Of a stretch of 64,000 nucleotides of DNA, positions 33,001 to 43,031 are shown one piece after another (the first letter of the stretch is position 1; every line of letters starts with the position of its first letter). The stretch is from Gerris lacustris (lineage: Eukaryota > Arthropoda > Insecta > Hemiptera > Gerridae), in contig OX578280.1 in assembly GCA_951217055.1 (NCBI GenBank), forward strand, positions 32,121,128 to 32,185,127, given 5' to 3'. The notes under the pieces are model-generated. The model saw only the letters and a program-made list of their open reading frames with translations, did no database searches and had not been told where the DNA came from. Made by a program: the position numbers and the translations under genes.

Positions 33001-36000
33001 AGAGGCATCTCTATCTCTCTTTATAGATGTTGGTCGAGGTCCGTCTTTTTGTCGGCTCTTAGAAACAAGGTACAAACAGGGTAAAATACTTATCTAACAT
33101 TAAAGGATTGAAATAAATGTTTAATACATTATATAAAAATTGCTCAACTAGCCCCATCCTACCCAACTGATATTCCGTTGCCGGCATGACCTTCATTTTG
33201 TCAACGAGGTCAGAGCAACTCCAAATCTCTCTTTCCTCTTGTCCTCTGGCTGTTTCGAGGTGTTCTTTCTCTGGGGATTTTACCAAATAGGCCTCTCCTT
33301 CTAGTCATCAGATCTCTTCCCTATTGTTTGACTTTGATGTTGACTTGATCAGACCCTATGTTGACTTTTTAGGGTCTGTATTCTTGGCGTGGTGGTGCGT
33401 TCTTGGAGTTAAATGCTAGTTTGCCTCCCCCCCCCCCCAATAATCAGGGCAGCCTGATTGCTCGGGGTGGGGTTCAGCCTAAAGCAATGGATTTTTTTAT
33501 TAATAATAAACTTTTGCTATTATGGAATCATAGCATATTATTGAAATAATTTTTATCAGGATAAAAATAATATTTTACTTCTATTCTGATAAATGATTGC
33601 TTCTTTTATAAAAATTATTTTATTTTTCCTAAGTTTGATTAAAGCTATAAATTTTTGTTTAGGCTGATTGTGGATTATCAATAAATGAATTTATTTCCAA
33701 GTGGAGGTCATGGAAATCCTCGGTTAAGTCTAAGATTAACTCAGGCATATTTGCCCAACATCCAAAACTTCTTGAAATAATGGAGGTATGTATAAGTTAG
33801 TTTCTAAAATTATTTCTAATAATCAAGCAAAGTTTAGTATGTTAAAATCAATTTATATAATAATTAGATGTAGGGATTCAAATTAAATTAATTATGTGGA
33901 AATTAAGAAAATACTTTATTATATTTTGCAGATTGTTGCTGGGGAGAGTGGAAATCTCTTAAAGAAATTAAAGGTATACTGTGACACTTGGTACCAGTTA
34001 TTGAGTGCTTCACTCGTGTTCCTTGATCCTACTGCACGTCTTACTGATTTGCCCTATTATGCAAGATTATGTATAGCTGAGTACGGGGGCCCTCAAGCTA
34101 TGAAACTTCTTGATCATACCATACATGCCATTTTAGAGGCTGATCTCAACAAGGTTAATTTTAAAGTATTTATTAAATTAGTCTATTTAAATATATATTT
34201 AGTATACATAAAACAAATAGCAATGCACCATAGAGAAAAATCTATGTTTGTTGTTTATTCTAACCTTTTATTTTTATTATTTTAGCACTATAAATGGCCT
34301 CATTAATGTTACTTTGTTTAAATTTAATAATTCAGGTTATATCAAAACTGCAGTTGTGTGCGGATGGAGGATGGTCAGCTGTACATTTAGCCAATGTTCT
34401 ACAACTCTTTGGTGCTTTTACTTTATCCAATGAAAATAATCAACCGTATGTATTAATCTGTTTTTTATTAACGTTTAATTAATTTCTAGAAAGAGTGGTG
34501 TTAGCTGTATAAAAGGATTTCGATGAGTTCAGTTTGACGAGGCAAACATTAACATTTGTTTACTAAGAACTAACTTTTGTTTGTCTATGTAATTTGTGGA
34601 ATCATTTGCAGCATTTTTCCACTTAATACCTTTCCATTCTGTTGGTCGGTTATGTCAATGCTCTCAGTTTCAAATCATTCATTGTGAGGTATGAGATATA
34701 CATTGAATTAGTTAGTGGTCAGATATTTTAAGTAAAACTTAAAACATGTCAACAAAAAGGAAACGAGTAGTGCCTTCATTAAAAGATAAATTGGAAATTA
34801 TTACGCGCCTGAAGAAAGGTGAAACTGGTCAGCATATCAAGTTCGGTGTTGGTAAATTAATGATTATGGGAATAAAAAATAATTCTCACTCAATCACTAG
34901 GGATACACTTAATCTTGACTGTGAGGAGAGCAGTTTATATTGTAAAACTATGAAAAAAACGAAATCCGAATTGTTGGAAGATACTTATGTAATAACTAAA
35001 TAGGGTTTCCAAATCAATCTTTAGCTAAGAACTTTCAACTTATCTAACACTAACTTTAATCAATTCCTCAATATTCTTATCTAGCTTTGGCCACCATACA
35101 AAACTTCTAGCGAGGCATAAGTTTTAGTTATGCCTTGATGACCCCTGTGTAAATCACTTAAAACCTTCTTTCTTTCAACTTAGCTGGTGTATAAACTCTT
35201 GAACCCAGGAATAAACAATAATTTTTTCTAAAAATTTGGGCTTAACAGGACTGCACGTTCCCCAGAGTTAAAGCTGCTTCCTAGCTGTGTATTTAAGGTA
35301 GCTGTTATTTGTTAGGAAAGCAAAGGTCCAAAACATAGTGAGCTCAATACAACTAATACACTTTATTACATAAACCTATTATTGTTTTGCTTTTATATGA
35401 TAATTAGTTTTATGGTGATTTTTTTTACACAGGTGCTTTGAAGTTGGTTCCCTAATAATAGACTACGCTGTCTTACTCTGCAGTGATTATGGCTTGTGGA
35501 CAACAGGTGTTAGCTACTTAGAACAGTGTGGTCATGCTGGCAGATCAACATTATCTACTCTGTTGGGAGCTCTGCCATTAGATTCTGAACAGAAATCTTA
35601 TAGAATAATTGACATTGCCATCAGAAATAAGCTAATAGAAACGGGTAAGATTTTTCAAATTTACTTGAAAGGATTTTTAGCTTTATTTATTTTCTCATAA
35701 ATAGTTTTAAAGGTAAAAATTACTTTACTTTCACAATCAAGTGACTGCCAACCTAGAAATAAAATATTAACTAAAACTTTATAACTAATATGTTATTTTT
35801 CATAAATGGAGACTTTTTGTATTAAAAATTAAAGAGATAATCTATTTATATTTTCAACATGTCACATTTCTCTTAAAGCACAAATATTTGATTTTACATG
35901 TAGTAGTGAAGGAGACAATATTGTTTTTGTCGTCAATATACTATATATTACATTATACTATTATATTGTGTTAAAATTTAACCTTCTTATTTTCAGTGAA

Positions 36001-39000
36001 GAGTGTTTCAAGGTGGATGGTTAATAAATATTTAAGCTGTAATAGTTTAAATCAGGCGTTGCAGTGGGCTATGGAATCTGATGATCCTGAACTAATGTCG
36101 CAAGTAGCCGATGCTTACTTAAGGAATCTATCTTCTGAATTAACTTATTCCACTCAAAGTTTACTCTATTTGGGATCGTCCACAAATCCTTCAGAAAGGC
36201 TTACATTTCTAGGTATAACAGATTTTTATATTAATTCACAAATTAAAGGTGTTAATAATTTTTTTTTTTTTTTTTTTGTAATGATTTGTAAATTATTAAT
36301 AAGTTAATGGTTTCATTACTGAAAACCATTACATGGTAAAATGTGTAATAATTAAATGTATTGAACTAAAACCAAAGAGAAACTAATTAGATGATTGTAG
36401 TGAAACCAAAGAATTTTTGTAGTATAGCAGGGGTTCCCAAACTTTTTTGGTTGCGTACCACTTAACCCTTTGAGACACGGGTTGGCGCATGGAGTGCGCC
36501 ACGAGTAAAAAAGGTTCTGCAAATCACAGATTCACGATGGGAGAATAATAACACCTCAATTTACCCTACCACTAGTGTAGTGACCCCTAAAACAGATGAA
36601 ACAGTCTGCTTTGTTCTGCATTGTTTTGCTGTGTTTATTTGTCTTGGTGTATGCGCCGCCCGTGCCACCATATCTGGTATAGAGAAATTATGCCTTCCGC
36701 TCAATATTTTTCGGATTTGCATGAGTTGTCGGATTAGGATGATGGTTGTGAGGAGTTATCGTAGGACTTTGACAACTAATAATAATAAATAGGGTTGATA
36801 ATTAAGGTTAAAAGCCCGATACTATAAGTCAGAACACTGAAAGAGTAATTACTGATTTTTTATAGTAATTTTTATTTTTATAATTAAAGATATCATTGAA
36901 AAATAAATATGTAATACGTCAATTGACTATTTAGTTCAACATTTCCAAAACGCTATCTAGATAATCTGGATTTAACCAATTTATGGTTTGAAAAATGCAT
37001 TGGCGCATAAAGTGCCTCTTAGTTTATCCACTATAGCCGTGCCACGAAGGGTTAATATGTCTTGACTTTTTCATGTACCACTGATGTTTATACAGGAACA
37101 ACTAGGGCGTTTTTACAAAAGAAGGGGGGTCCAAGGGCCTTCCCCCTGAAAAATTTTGAGTTTTAATGGTTCAAAAACGTAGGGCTATTCTTTAATATAC
37201 TAAAAGGGTAGGCATATAACATTTTTTTTTAATGCAATAACTTTTTTAAATTTAAGTTGTACTAGACCAGAGTACTGTAACATTTTTTTTTTTTTAACTT
37301 CAACCCCCTGGATGGAGAGTAGGTGTTTGAGGATGATTGTTAAATGGAAGAGAAGTATGATGGCTCATAGGTGTAGAAAATAAATAAAATCGTTATTTCA
37401 TTTGTGAAACGTTTCGACCAATAAGGTCATCTTCAGTCTTGTTAAATTCTTCCATTGATCTACAAGGGTGTATTAATTAATTAATATATATTTATAAAAA
37501 ATTATATTGATCAAATAATTATGTATGAGTGTTAAATTAAATGGACTAAATAAAAATTGCATTTTTAAAAAAAAAAAAAAAACATTCATGAAAGAACATC
37601 AAATTAGAACATGAAATAACATGAATAGAACATAGAATATTAATAAAAAATATTTTAAAAAAATGCATAAAGAACATAATGAAAGAATACATCCGAATAA
37701 ACAATGGGGCTAGGCAGGTTAATGGGATGGATGTGCTTGCAATAATTGGCTCAAACTAACAATGTGTGATGGGGCTAAATTTTAAATGCAAATCATCCTC
37801 AACACAGGACAGTCTGTTTCTATACTTTGTTTTGTCAATTTTCTTTGGTTGATCCCTTATTATTGTATTTTTTATTCTTATCCTTTGAGTCTTCAGGGAT
37901 GAAAAAGGTTGAAAATAAAAATAAAAATATTTTTATTTTTATTTTCATCCCTGAAGACTCAAAGGATAAGAATATAATATACTTTGTTTGAGGTGTGTTA
38001 GGGATGAATACACTCCTATCAACCGCAAATATTTCTGCGGCGCGTACCACAAGTGGTATGTGTACCACAGTTTGGGAATCACTGTGCTCTAGAACAGTTT
38101 ATATTAGCTCAATTATTTTGACTATAAACTGATCAATTTTGGAGTTATGTTCATTTTAAATAAGTTTCACAAAATCTCATTAGATACAGTTACTTAAAGA
38201 AATAATAATTTGTGTTTTAGTTCTCTTTGCTTCCGAAAATGACATATGGCTATTATGAATGTGTCATGATAATTTGATTAAATGTAATACATATTCCTTT
38301 TATTAATTGACAGTTTGGCAAAAAATTCAAAGATATTTTAATAAAACTTTAAGGTAACCTGCTTGAGAAATCTTTTTAACTACAATTTTATATTTATTTG
38401 ATTTTATTGTGTTCTATTGTCTTTAAGTAGGATGATTTCTAAAGCATAATATATAAACAGCCAATTTTATTTTATGATAATTTAACTGTTTAACTTATTT
38501 TACTGTAATCTCTATAAAAAAAAAAAAAATAAATAAAAATAAGGTAACTTTTTTTCTTTTTTTTTACTCCATTCTAAATATGAGATTTAGATATAAAATT
38601 GAATTTGATTGAAAATTATATCTGTTTCAGCTCAATATGCCAAGTATAATGATCTATTATTAAAGAAACAAAATAAGGAAGCTTCTAATCTGTTCGTTAG
38701 CCTGATTGATGTGAAAGTCATACCAAAATTGTAAGTTTTTTTTGTCTTGGGGACCCTAACACTAAACTTATTTATTATCTTGAGAGATGAAACTTTTTTT
38801 ATACTTATTAGCTGCATTCATTATTTATAACGGGATGTTATAATGGTCAATATAATTGAACAGGGGGATAAAAAAATAATTTCAATAAAATGAATCATAA
38901 ATTTTGTCAATAAAATTGAACTGGAGAAAACCAATGATAGAAGGTTAACATCTATGATCATTTTGTTTTAACAGCTGGAAAGTACTTAAGATTGAGTTGG

Positions 39001-40748
39001 TGTGTTCAAATATGGTTTGGTTATTTTTATCAATTACTCTTTAATTAGGGTTTGTAGGCAAGACCAAATCCCTAATAATTTCTTGTTTGTCTACCTATCT
39101 AGAGGTCGTTGACTTGCTTGTATCTCCAAATGTAACTAACACAAACATTTTAACCTTAACAGTTATGTTAGGTTTATTAATCCAAACACAATAAAAATGT
39201 AGGGAAGCCCCAATAATCATCCTTCAAAAACAAAAATGTATTAAAAGCTGCTTGTTTCTCATGATTATATCAAATTCTTCAAAAGTTATTGCTAAAACAA
39301 ATGGCCACCATAAGAGGCTCTTGTGTGTACTGAAAGAGCATTCTTGGCAAATTTATTTATTTTTATTGACACCCTTCAGAAGAAAGGGAGTATAGTAGAA
39401 CCTCTGAAATCCGAAAATCCTGATTATCTGAACAACTTTTGGGGCAAAATAATAAAAATATATAGGTGAGGAAATGATGAAAGAATGTACTGGTATATGT
39501 AGTAATATAAAACAAGGGTGGATTTATGTGACATGTTAATTCATACTGGCATACTATAAGAGTAAACAATTGCTTATGTACAATTTGAAATATATATGTA
39601 CATATAGCATAAGTTCTGTTTCCTGTAGTTCCAGATATAAAAGATTTATCAATGTTGTAACTTATCTATTATTAATCTTGTTATATTTTTTAACAGAAAT
39701 ACTTGGTATTCCTCATACAGAAACATAGGAATATACCTAACTATACCAGGAACAATGTTATAAATGTTAACTGACAATAAAAGCAGAAACCCAATTAGTT
39801 TTGATTTCTGAGGTTCTATTTGAGTTGTTGTGTTTGTTAGTGCACTAGATTCTTGCAGCAATTCCTCCTTTTACTTTCAATTACTGCTTTAACTACTGGT
39901 TCTCCTTATAACTATATAACTGATTTATTAATAAAAAAAACTTGTCTGAGATGCAAAGATTGTAAATGTAACATGCTTGATTTTTATAACCTTATAGACT
40001 TTTAACAGAGTACTGACGTCAAACTATTGAGGTTACAGTTTTGTTTTCTTTGATTCTGTATAAAAGAAAGTACAATGGTAGAGTTTTTTATTTATATATA
40101 TATTTTTGCCTGAGTAGAGGCAAAAAAAATTAAACATTTTATATTTGTAGCTTCTCTGGCAGTGGCATTGCTAGGGCATTGGTGGGCCCCCCACAAGAAC
40201 TTTTTGGGGGCCTTTGACAAAAAAAAAAACTTGTGTTCAGAACTGAATGGGGCCCCCTGACAATGGTATAGAAGTATAATTCCAAGTTAGATTTTATTAT
40301 GCTCTATAGGGGCCCCCATTGACGTTGGTACAAAGATAGTAACTCATTATTTTTTTTGTTCTGGATTTGGGAGCCTCCTGGCATATTTTTTTACCTTGTC
40401 TTAATAGCTCTAAAATACTGTATTCGCAACTTTACTTTGTTGGAGGAAAGATGTATAATTTTTCTTTTAATTTGTACTTTATTTGTTTGATTTAGCTTCT
40501 ATGGAAGATTGCTGAATGATGTGATATCATTGCTATCCATGGATGATGCCAAAGAAATTATAGATTCAAATCAGGCACTCGTTATACTTGAAGCGGTAGA
40601 AGAACTTTCTTCCGATAGTCAAATTCCTAATGAGCAGATTATGACTTGTAGAGAAGCTTTAGCACTTCATCTTGGTTCAACTCTAATATCTGACCTCACT
40701 ATTTCCAATCACAACACGGATATAATTTGTCTATCCAAATTTATTTAA
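27088..40748 (+). CDS. NUP85: Nuclear pore complex protein Nup85
   Basis: Thirteen exons: 27088-27123, 27212-27323, 29201-29387, 30538-30673, 31861-32015, 32693-32792, 33663-33785, 33932-34153, 34336-34445, 35433-35644, 35997-36212, 38631-38730, 40496-40748. All introns are GT-AG and phases agree; the total is 1962 bp, 653 aa, close to the usual length of about 656. Nup85 is a scaffold subunit of the Y (Nup107-160) complex and pairs with Seh1. It is an all-helical ACE1-fold protein. Readable landmarks are an N-terminal blade segment (LSFDFIGINNVAVFGQ), WHLCELLHMDTL at the end of exon 4, LPYYARLCIAEYGG in exon 8, QLCADGGWSAVHLANVLQLF in exon 9 and FEVGSLIIDYAVLLC in exon 10. The introns carry many mobile elements, described separately. 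Sequence identity to the family looks moderate, but exon-by-exon correspondence is good. Confidence 0.93.
27324..29200 (+). other. Nup85 intron 2 with nested repeats
   Basis: No exon is present. It contains a pair of direct repeats (27885-27945 and 28330-28395, sharing GTAAACAAACTCTGT and TTCACACCGG) that bracket the 250-bp MITE at 28000-28249, and the repeat CTTTCTCATATACAT...GAGAAAGTATTG (28415-28455), which recurs at 29600-29655. Confidence 0.5.
28000..28249. mobile_element. MITE with perfect 43-bp inverted repeats, copy 1
   Basis: The terminal inverted repeats are identical over about 43 bp. They begin AGTCTTCGCACAACTAGAAT and end GACAGCGCGGGAAA. Perfect ends imply recent activity. Each repeat contains TTTCCCGCGC (an E2F-type site) and ACGCGT. 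The interior (GGCCAACCTCTCTGGGGGAA, AATAAAGCCACT, CTCATTGGCTC) is shared with the copy at 41970-42172. Short ORFs across it are accidental. Confidence 0.8.
29860..30170 (-). mobile_element. mariner-like transposase relic
   Basis: On the minus strand, decayed coding sequence resembles the C-terminal end of mariner transposases: LAPLSSLTTP, then a DFF-type segment read as VTFFVSKVQNFASGHLDG, then LKSLKVEDFERRFQ, a stop, and WKRHWAKC followed by EYFEGDK. This matches the usual order PYSPDLAP-D-FFLFPKLK, DF-F--W, and EGDY. Frameshifts and stops are present. It lies in Nup85 intron 3. A (A)n tract at 29808-29826 adjoins it. Confidence 0.65.
30812..31026. repeat. Near-perfect palindrome of about 215 bp
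   Basis: Two arms of about 104 bp (30812-30915 and 30923-31026) are inverted copies with only a few mismatches, separated by a loop of about 7 nt (GGGCAAT). The arms meet at GGTGGGTAATAGGTC and GACCTATTACCCACC. It lies in Nup85 intron 4, 139 bp after exon 4. The two short ORFs here are a product of the palindrome. Confidence 0.85.
31180..31748. mobile_element. TIR element with TCTTATATTCGA repeats
   Basis: The left end CCGTATTGCTTCGAATGTAA is inverted at the right end as CCACATTGCATCGAATATAA. The motif (G)CGTCTTATATTCGA or its variants recurs several times in both halves (near 31235, 31255, 31570, 31665, 31700, 31725), as in elements whose subterminal regions hold multiple binding sites. No transposase is seen. 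It lies in Nup85 intron 4. Confidence 0.6.
34746..35003 (+). pseudogene. Tigger/jerky-type (CENP-B domain) transposase fragment
   Basis: An 85-codon ORF starting MSTKRKRVVPSLKDKLEII and continuing with KKGETGQHIKFGVGKL, which matches the N-terminal helix-turn-helix of pogo/Tigger and jerky proteins. After about residue 45 the similarity decays into KSEL-rich sequence and the rest of the transposase is absent. It lies in Nup85 intron 9 and is a transposon fossil, not an exon. Confidence 0.7.
36466..37051. mobile_element. piggyBac-type MITE
   Basis: Flanked by TTAA on both sides (36462-36465 and 37052-37055), with ends CCCTTTGAGACACGGG and the inverse of CCCTTCGTGGCACGG. TTAA targets and CCCTTTG ends are typical of piggyBac-related elements. 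A motif GGCGCAT...AGTGCGCC or its variant is present near each end. It interrupts the left end of the Charlie-like element. The ORF at 36580 has no domain. Confidence 0.7.
37385..37450 (-). repeat. Hammerhead-ribozyme-like motif
   Basis: On the minus strand: CTGAAGA, then TGACC, TTATT, GGTC, then GAAA, then CGTTTC with GAAA(TA)ACG about 6 nt later. CTGANGA and GAAA are the hammerhead core, GACC/GGTC would be helix II (4 perfect pairs) and CGTTTC/GAAA..ACG could be helix III. Helix I and the cleavage triplet could not be placed with confidence. Similar motifs are known in Penelope-like elements. Confidence 0.4.
37874..37973. repeat. Inverted duplication of about 100 bp
   Basis: ATTCTTATCCTTTGAGTCTT and the following CAGGGATGAAAA are repeated as their complement at the right side, with an A/T-rich centre (AAAAATATTTTTATTTTTA). 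The left arm has a roughly 10-bp extra segment (AAGGTTGAAA). It lies in Nup85 intron 11. Confidence 0.8.
39393..39822. mobile_element. pogo-type MITE
   Basis: Left end TAGTAGAACCTCTGAAATCC, right end the inverse of AAATAGAACCTCAGAAATC, with TA before the left end. The ends match the CAGTAGAACCTC elements at 55480 and 59452. No coding. It lies in Nup85 intron 12. Confidence 0.55.
40155..40400. mobile_element. Truncated hAT MITE (GGGGCCCCC family)
   Basis: Begins CAGTGGCATTGCTAGGGCAT and carries GGGCCCCCCACAAGAACTTT, GGCCCCCTGACAATGGTATA and GGGGCCCCCATTGACG in the same order as the complete copy at 45045-45294, but lacks the right terminal repeat. It lies in Nup85 intron 12. Confidence 0.55.
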
Positions 40749-41350
40749 AAGTAATTTGATTGAGTAGGTGTGTCTTTTAATTTCTTTTGTATTATTTTTA
40801 TTGTTTGAATCAATAATATTCATATTTATTTTACTTACTTTTTTTTAATTAATTTTTAATGTAAGTGCCATATTATTAATTACAGATTGTAATTATTTGT
40901 TCAACAAGATGGTGATAATCCCTCCAAAATGGAAATGTTTATTCCTGACCACTCATTCAATCCTAAAATACCTGCTTGAGATGACTAATAATTTGTCTGA
41001 AAGTCTTTAGACAACCCACTTATCTTATTACTTTAGATGATGCCACTTTTTCTGGTAACTATATTAAAGTGCTTTATCTCTCCATACTAGGTAGCAAGTT
41101 TGAGGCAAGATATTTTGTGAAGTGTTGTTACCCTTGTTAGGTAGTTATATTCATCATACTTTGCAGCTTTCCTCTTTTTTTATGTACAGGTTATTAGTGG
41201 CATTGAACTACCTCACAATACACTATCACTTTACACTAAGGCTTCAATGGAAATTGTATAAGCTAACATCTTAATATTTATGTTAATTTAATGTTCTTTA
41301 CAAGTCTTTAAATAATTATGAAAATGGTTTCACTAACATTTATTATAATA
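40749..41350. other. Nup85 3' UTR / intergenic
   Basis: AT-rich DNA without recognisable exons between the Nup85 stop and a Helitron-like fragment. The polyadenylation site could not be assigned. Confidence 0.35.
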
Positions 41351-41580
41351 CTAGCTGGATACCAGTGCTTCGCTAGCGATTGTTATTTTAATTTGATAAG
41401 TTTATGAACTACCATCAAGAAACATTTTAATTATTTTACTATGCGAGAGTATCTAGATTATATCCCTCCCACTTATATCTATACCCCCTCCAGATAATTT
41501 GCAAATATCTTAAATTTATCCCCATCCTAAATGAAAATATGACAAAATTGTACATAAAAATTCATTTTTCATTTGTCTTT
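41351..41580 (-). mobile_element. Helitron-like element, 3' end fragment (inverse)
   Basis: On the minus strand the sequence ends CGAAGCACTGGTATCCAG, CTAG (41354-41351), followed by T, with an 8-bp palindrome CGCTAGCG just upstream. The adjoining 200 bp are closely similar to the minus strand of 60400-60601 (for example TTACTATGCGAGA, ATCCCTCCCACTTATA). It is 5'-truncated compared with that copy. Confidence 0.5.
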
Positions 41581-41969
41581 CTATTTCATGGAATTTGGAT
41601 TTATTTTTGATGTTAAGAAATCTTGCAAAAAAGCATTGGATATTATTAAAACATATTGATTGAACATTATCAATTATATGCCTCTATCATAAAAAAACTC
41701 AATAACTCCTTACCTATGTTATTTTAGACTTGTATACCTCAATCCAAGAACAGATTATTTTTTAGTTGTAAAACCCCTACTTCTATTTAGTATATATATT
41801 AAGTCCAATCAGCATTAGAAAAAAGTATACTTTTTTTAGTATGAAGTATCATTTAATCCTTTTTAAATAGTTGCCAAATGGTTGATCTGAAGGACTCTTT
41901 AAATGAATTAAGAATGAAATAATGTGAAACTGTTCTTTTTTTGTGAAAGCGCTTTGACTAAAGTATGCG

Positions 41970-42172
41970 CGTTACGAGTTGTAACTTTTGACACTCAGTT
42001 TGGCCAACCTAAATGAGGGAAAAAATAAAGCCACTTGGCCAGTGGAAGGGGTGGGGCCAGTGATATTTTTGTTTGCCTAGTTGGCCCGACCTTCTAGAAT
42101 TAAAAAATCCTGACCTCTCATTGGCTCCCTACCCTAATTTGTCCGTGCTGTCAAAAGTTACAACTCATAACA
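41970..42172. mobile_element. MITE related to 28000-28249, copy 2 with different ends
   Basis: The interior matches copy 1 (GGCCAACCT, GGGAAAAAATAAAGCCACT, TCTCATTGGCTC, GTGCTGTCAA) but the outer inverted repeat is different: TTACGAGTTGTAACTTTTGAC on the left against GTCAAAAGTTACAACTCATAA on the right. The E2F-like TTTCCCGCGC of copy 1 is not present. Confidence 0.6.
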
Positions 42173-42775
42173 CCTAAACTGTAGTGCAAAATATGGCAAA
42201 AGGACAAAATATTTTTTTATATTATACAATCAATTTAATCTAATGATAGCTAGGGGTTATTCAGATGAGGAAAATTAAAATAAATGCTTAACATTTATGT
42301 ATGTACATGAGTAATATTTATTTATTTTAAAATAAGAAGTAGAAAATAAAATACTCAGACCAAAAAACAAGTTATCAAACTAATTTTTAAAGAACAAAGA
42401 AAACTTTACTTAGTTTAGTTTTTATTAAAAGACATGATAGGTAAAAAAAAAGTAGTTAACATTATTTTATAATTGAAGCTAAGTATGAGGTATGCTTCAA
42501 AATCTCATGTTTTTCCTGCATTATTTTTCCCTTGGAATAACTAACATAATTCCCTTTGGTATGTTAATTTTATTGCTACTTAGTGTGTAGTGCAATATAA
42601 AATATAAATGGTTTTATTTGAAATGGTATGAATTCAGACATTTTACTACCACTTCTTTAGAGAAGGTTGATTATTATGATGTTAACTAAAAGCAACCTCA
42701 AATTTAATTGTTTTCCACAGCTTAAAACCCCATATTTAGTGGAAAATCCAGTTATTACCCCCTTTTTGCTAATAA

Positions 42776-42779
<4 letters not shown>

Positions 42780-42838
<59 letters not shown>
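42780..42838. repeat. (TA)n microsatellite
   Basis: About 29 uninterrupted TA dinucleotides, downstream of the Nudix gene. The apparent repetitive Tyr-Ile ORF through it is not a gene. Confidence 0.95.
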
Positions 42839-42843
<5 letters not shown>

Positions 42844-42904
42844 AAAATAAGTTAGTGGATTTCTAGCTAACTTAAAAAAACAAAAAAAAGTATTCAAAAA
42901 ATAT

Positions 42905-42910
42905 TTTATT
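42905..42910 (-). promoter_or_regulatory. Candidate polyadenylation signal of the Nudix gene
   Basis: AATAAA on the minus strand about 120 nt after the stop codon of the Nudix gene. Inferred from motif and distance only. Confidence 0.4.
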
Positions 42911-43031
42911 TCGTGAACAAAACAAACTATATAAAAAATCACATTTGAAATAAAATAAAAAAATCTCAGGTAACAAAAATTGTTATCTATAGGAGACAAA
43001 AAAGAAAAGAAAAAAGATCATAAGAAAACTT

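Larger units (their letters stand above)
36428..38084. mobile_element. Charlie-like hAT element with nested insertions
   Basis: The left end CAGGGGTTCCCAAACTTTTT and the right end, whose inverse is CAGTGATTCCCAAACTGTGG, are hAT-Charlie type inverted repeats; a GTACCACTT segment follows on each side. The flanking octamers TAGTATAG and TGCTCTAG agree at only 5 of 8 positions. Inside are a piggyBac-type MITE (36466-37051), a hammerhead-like motif (near 37385-37450) and a palindrome (37874-37973). It lies in Nup85 intron 11. Confidence 0.65.
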
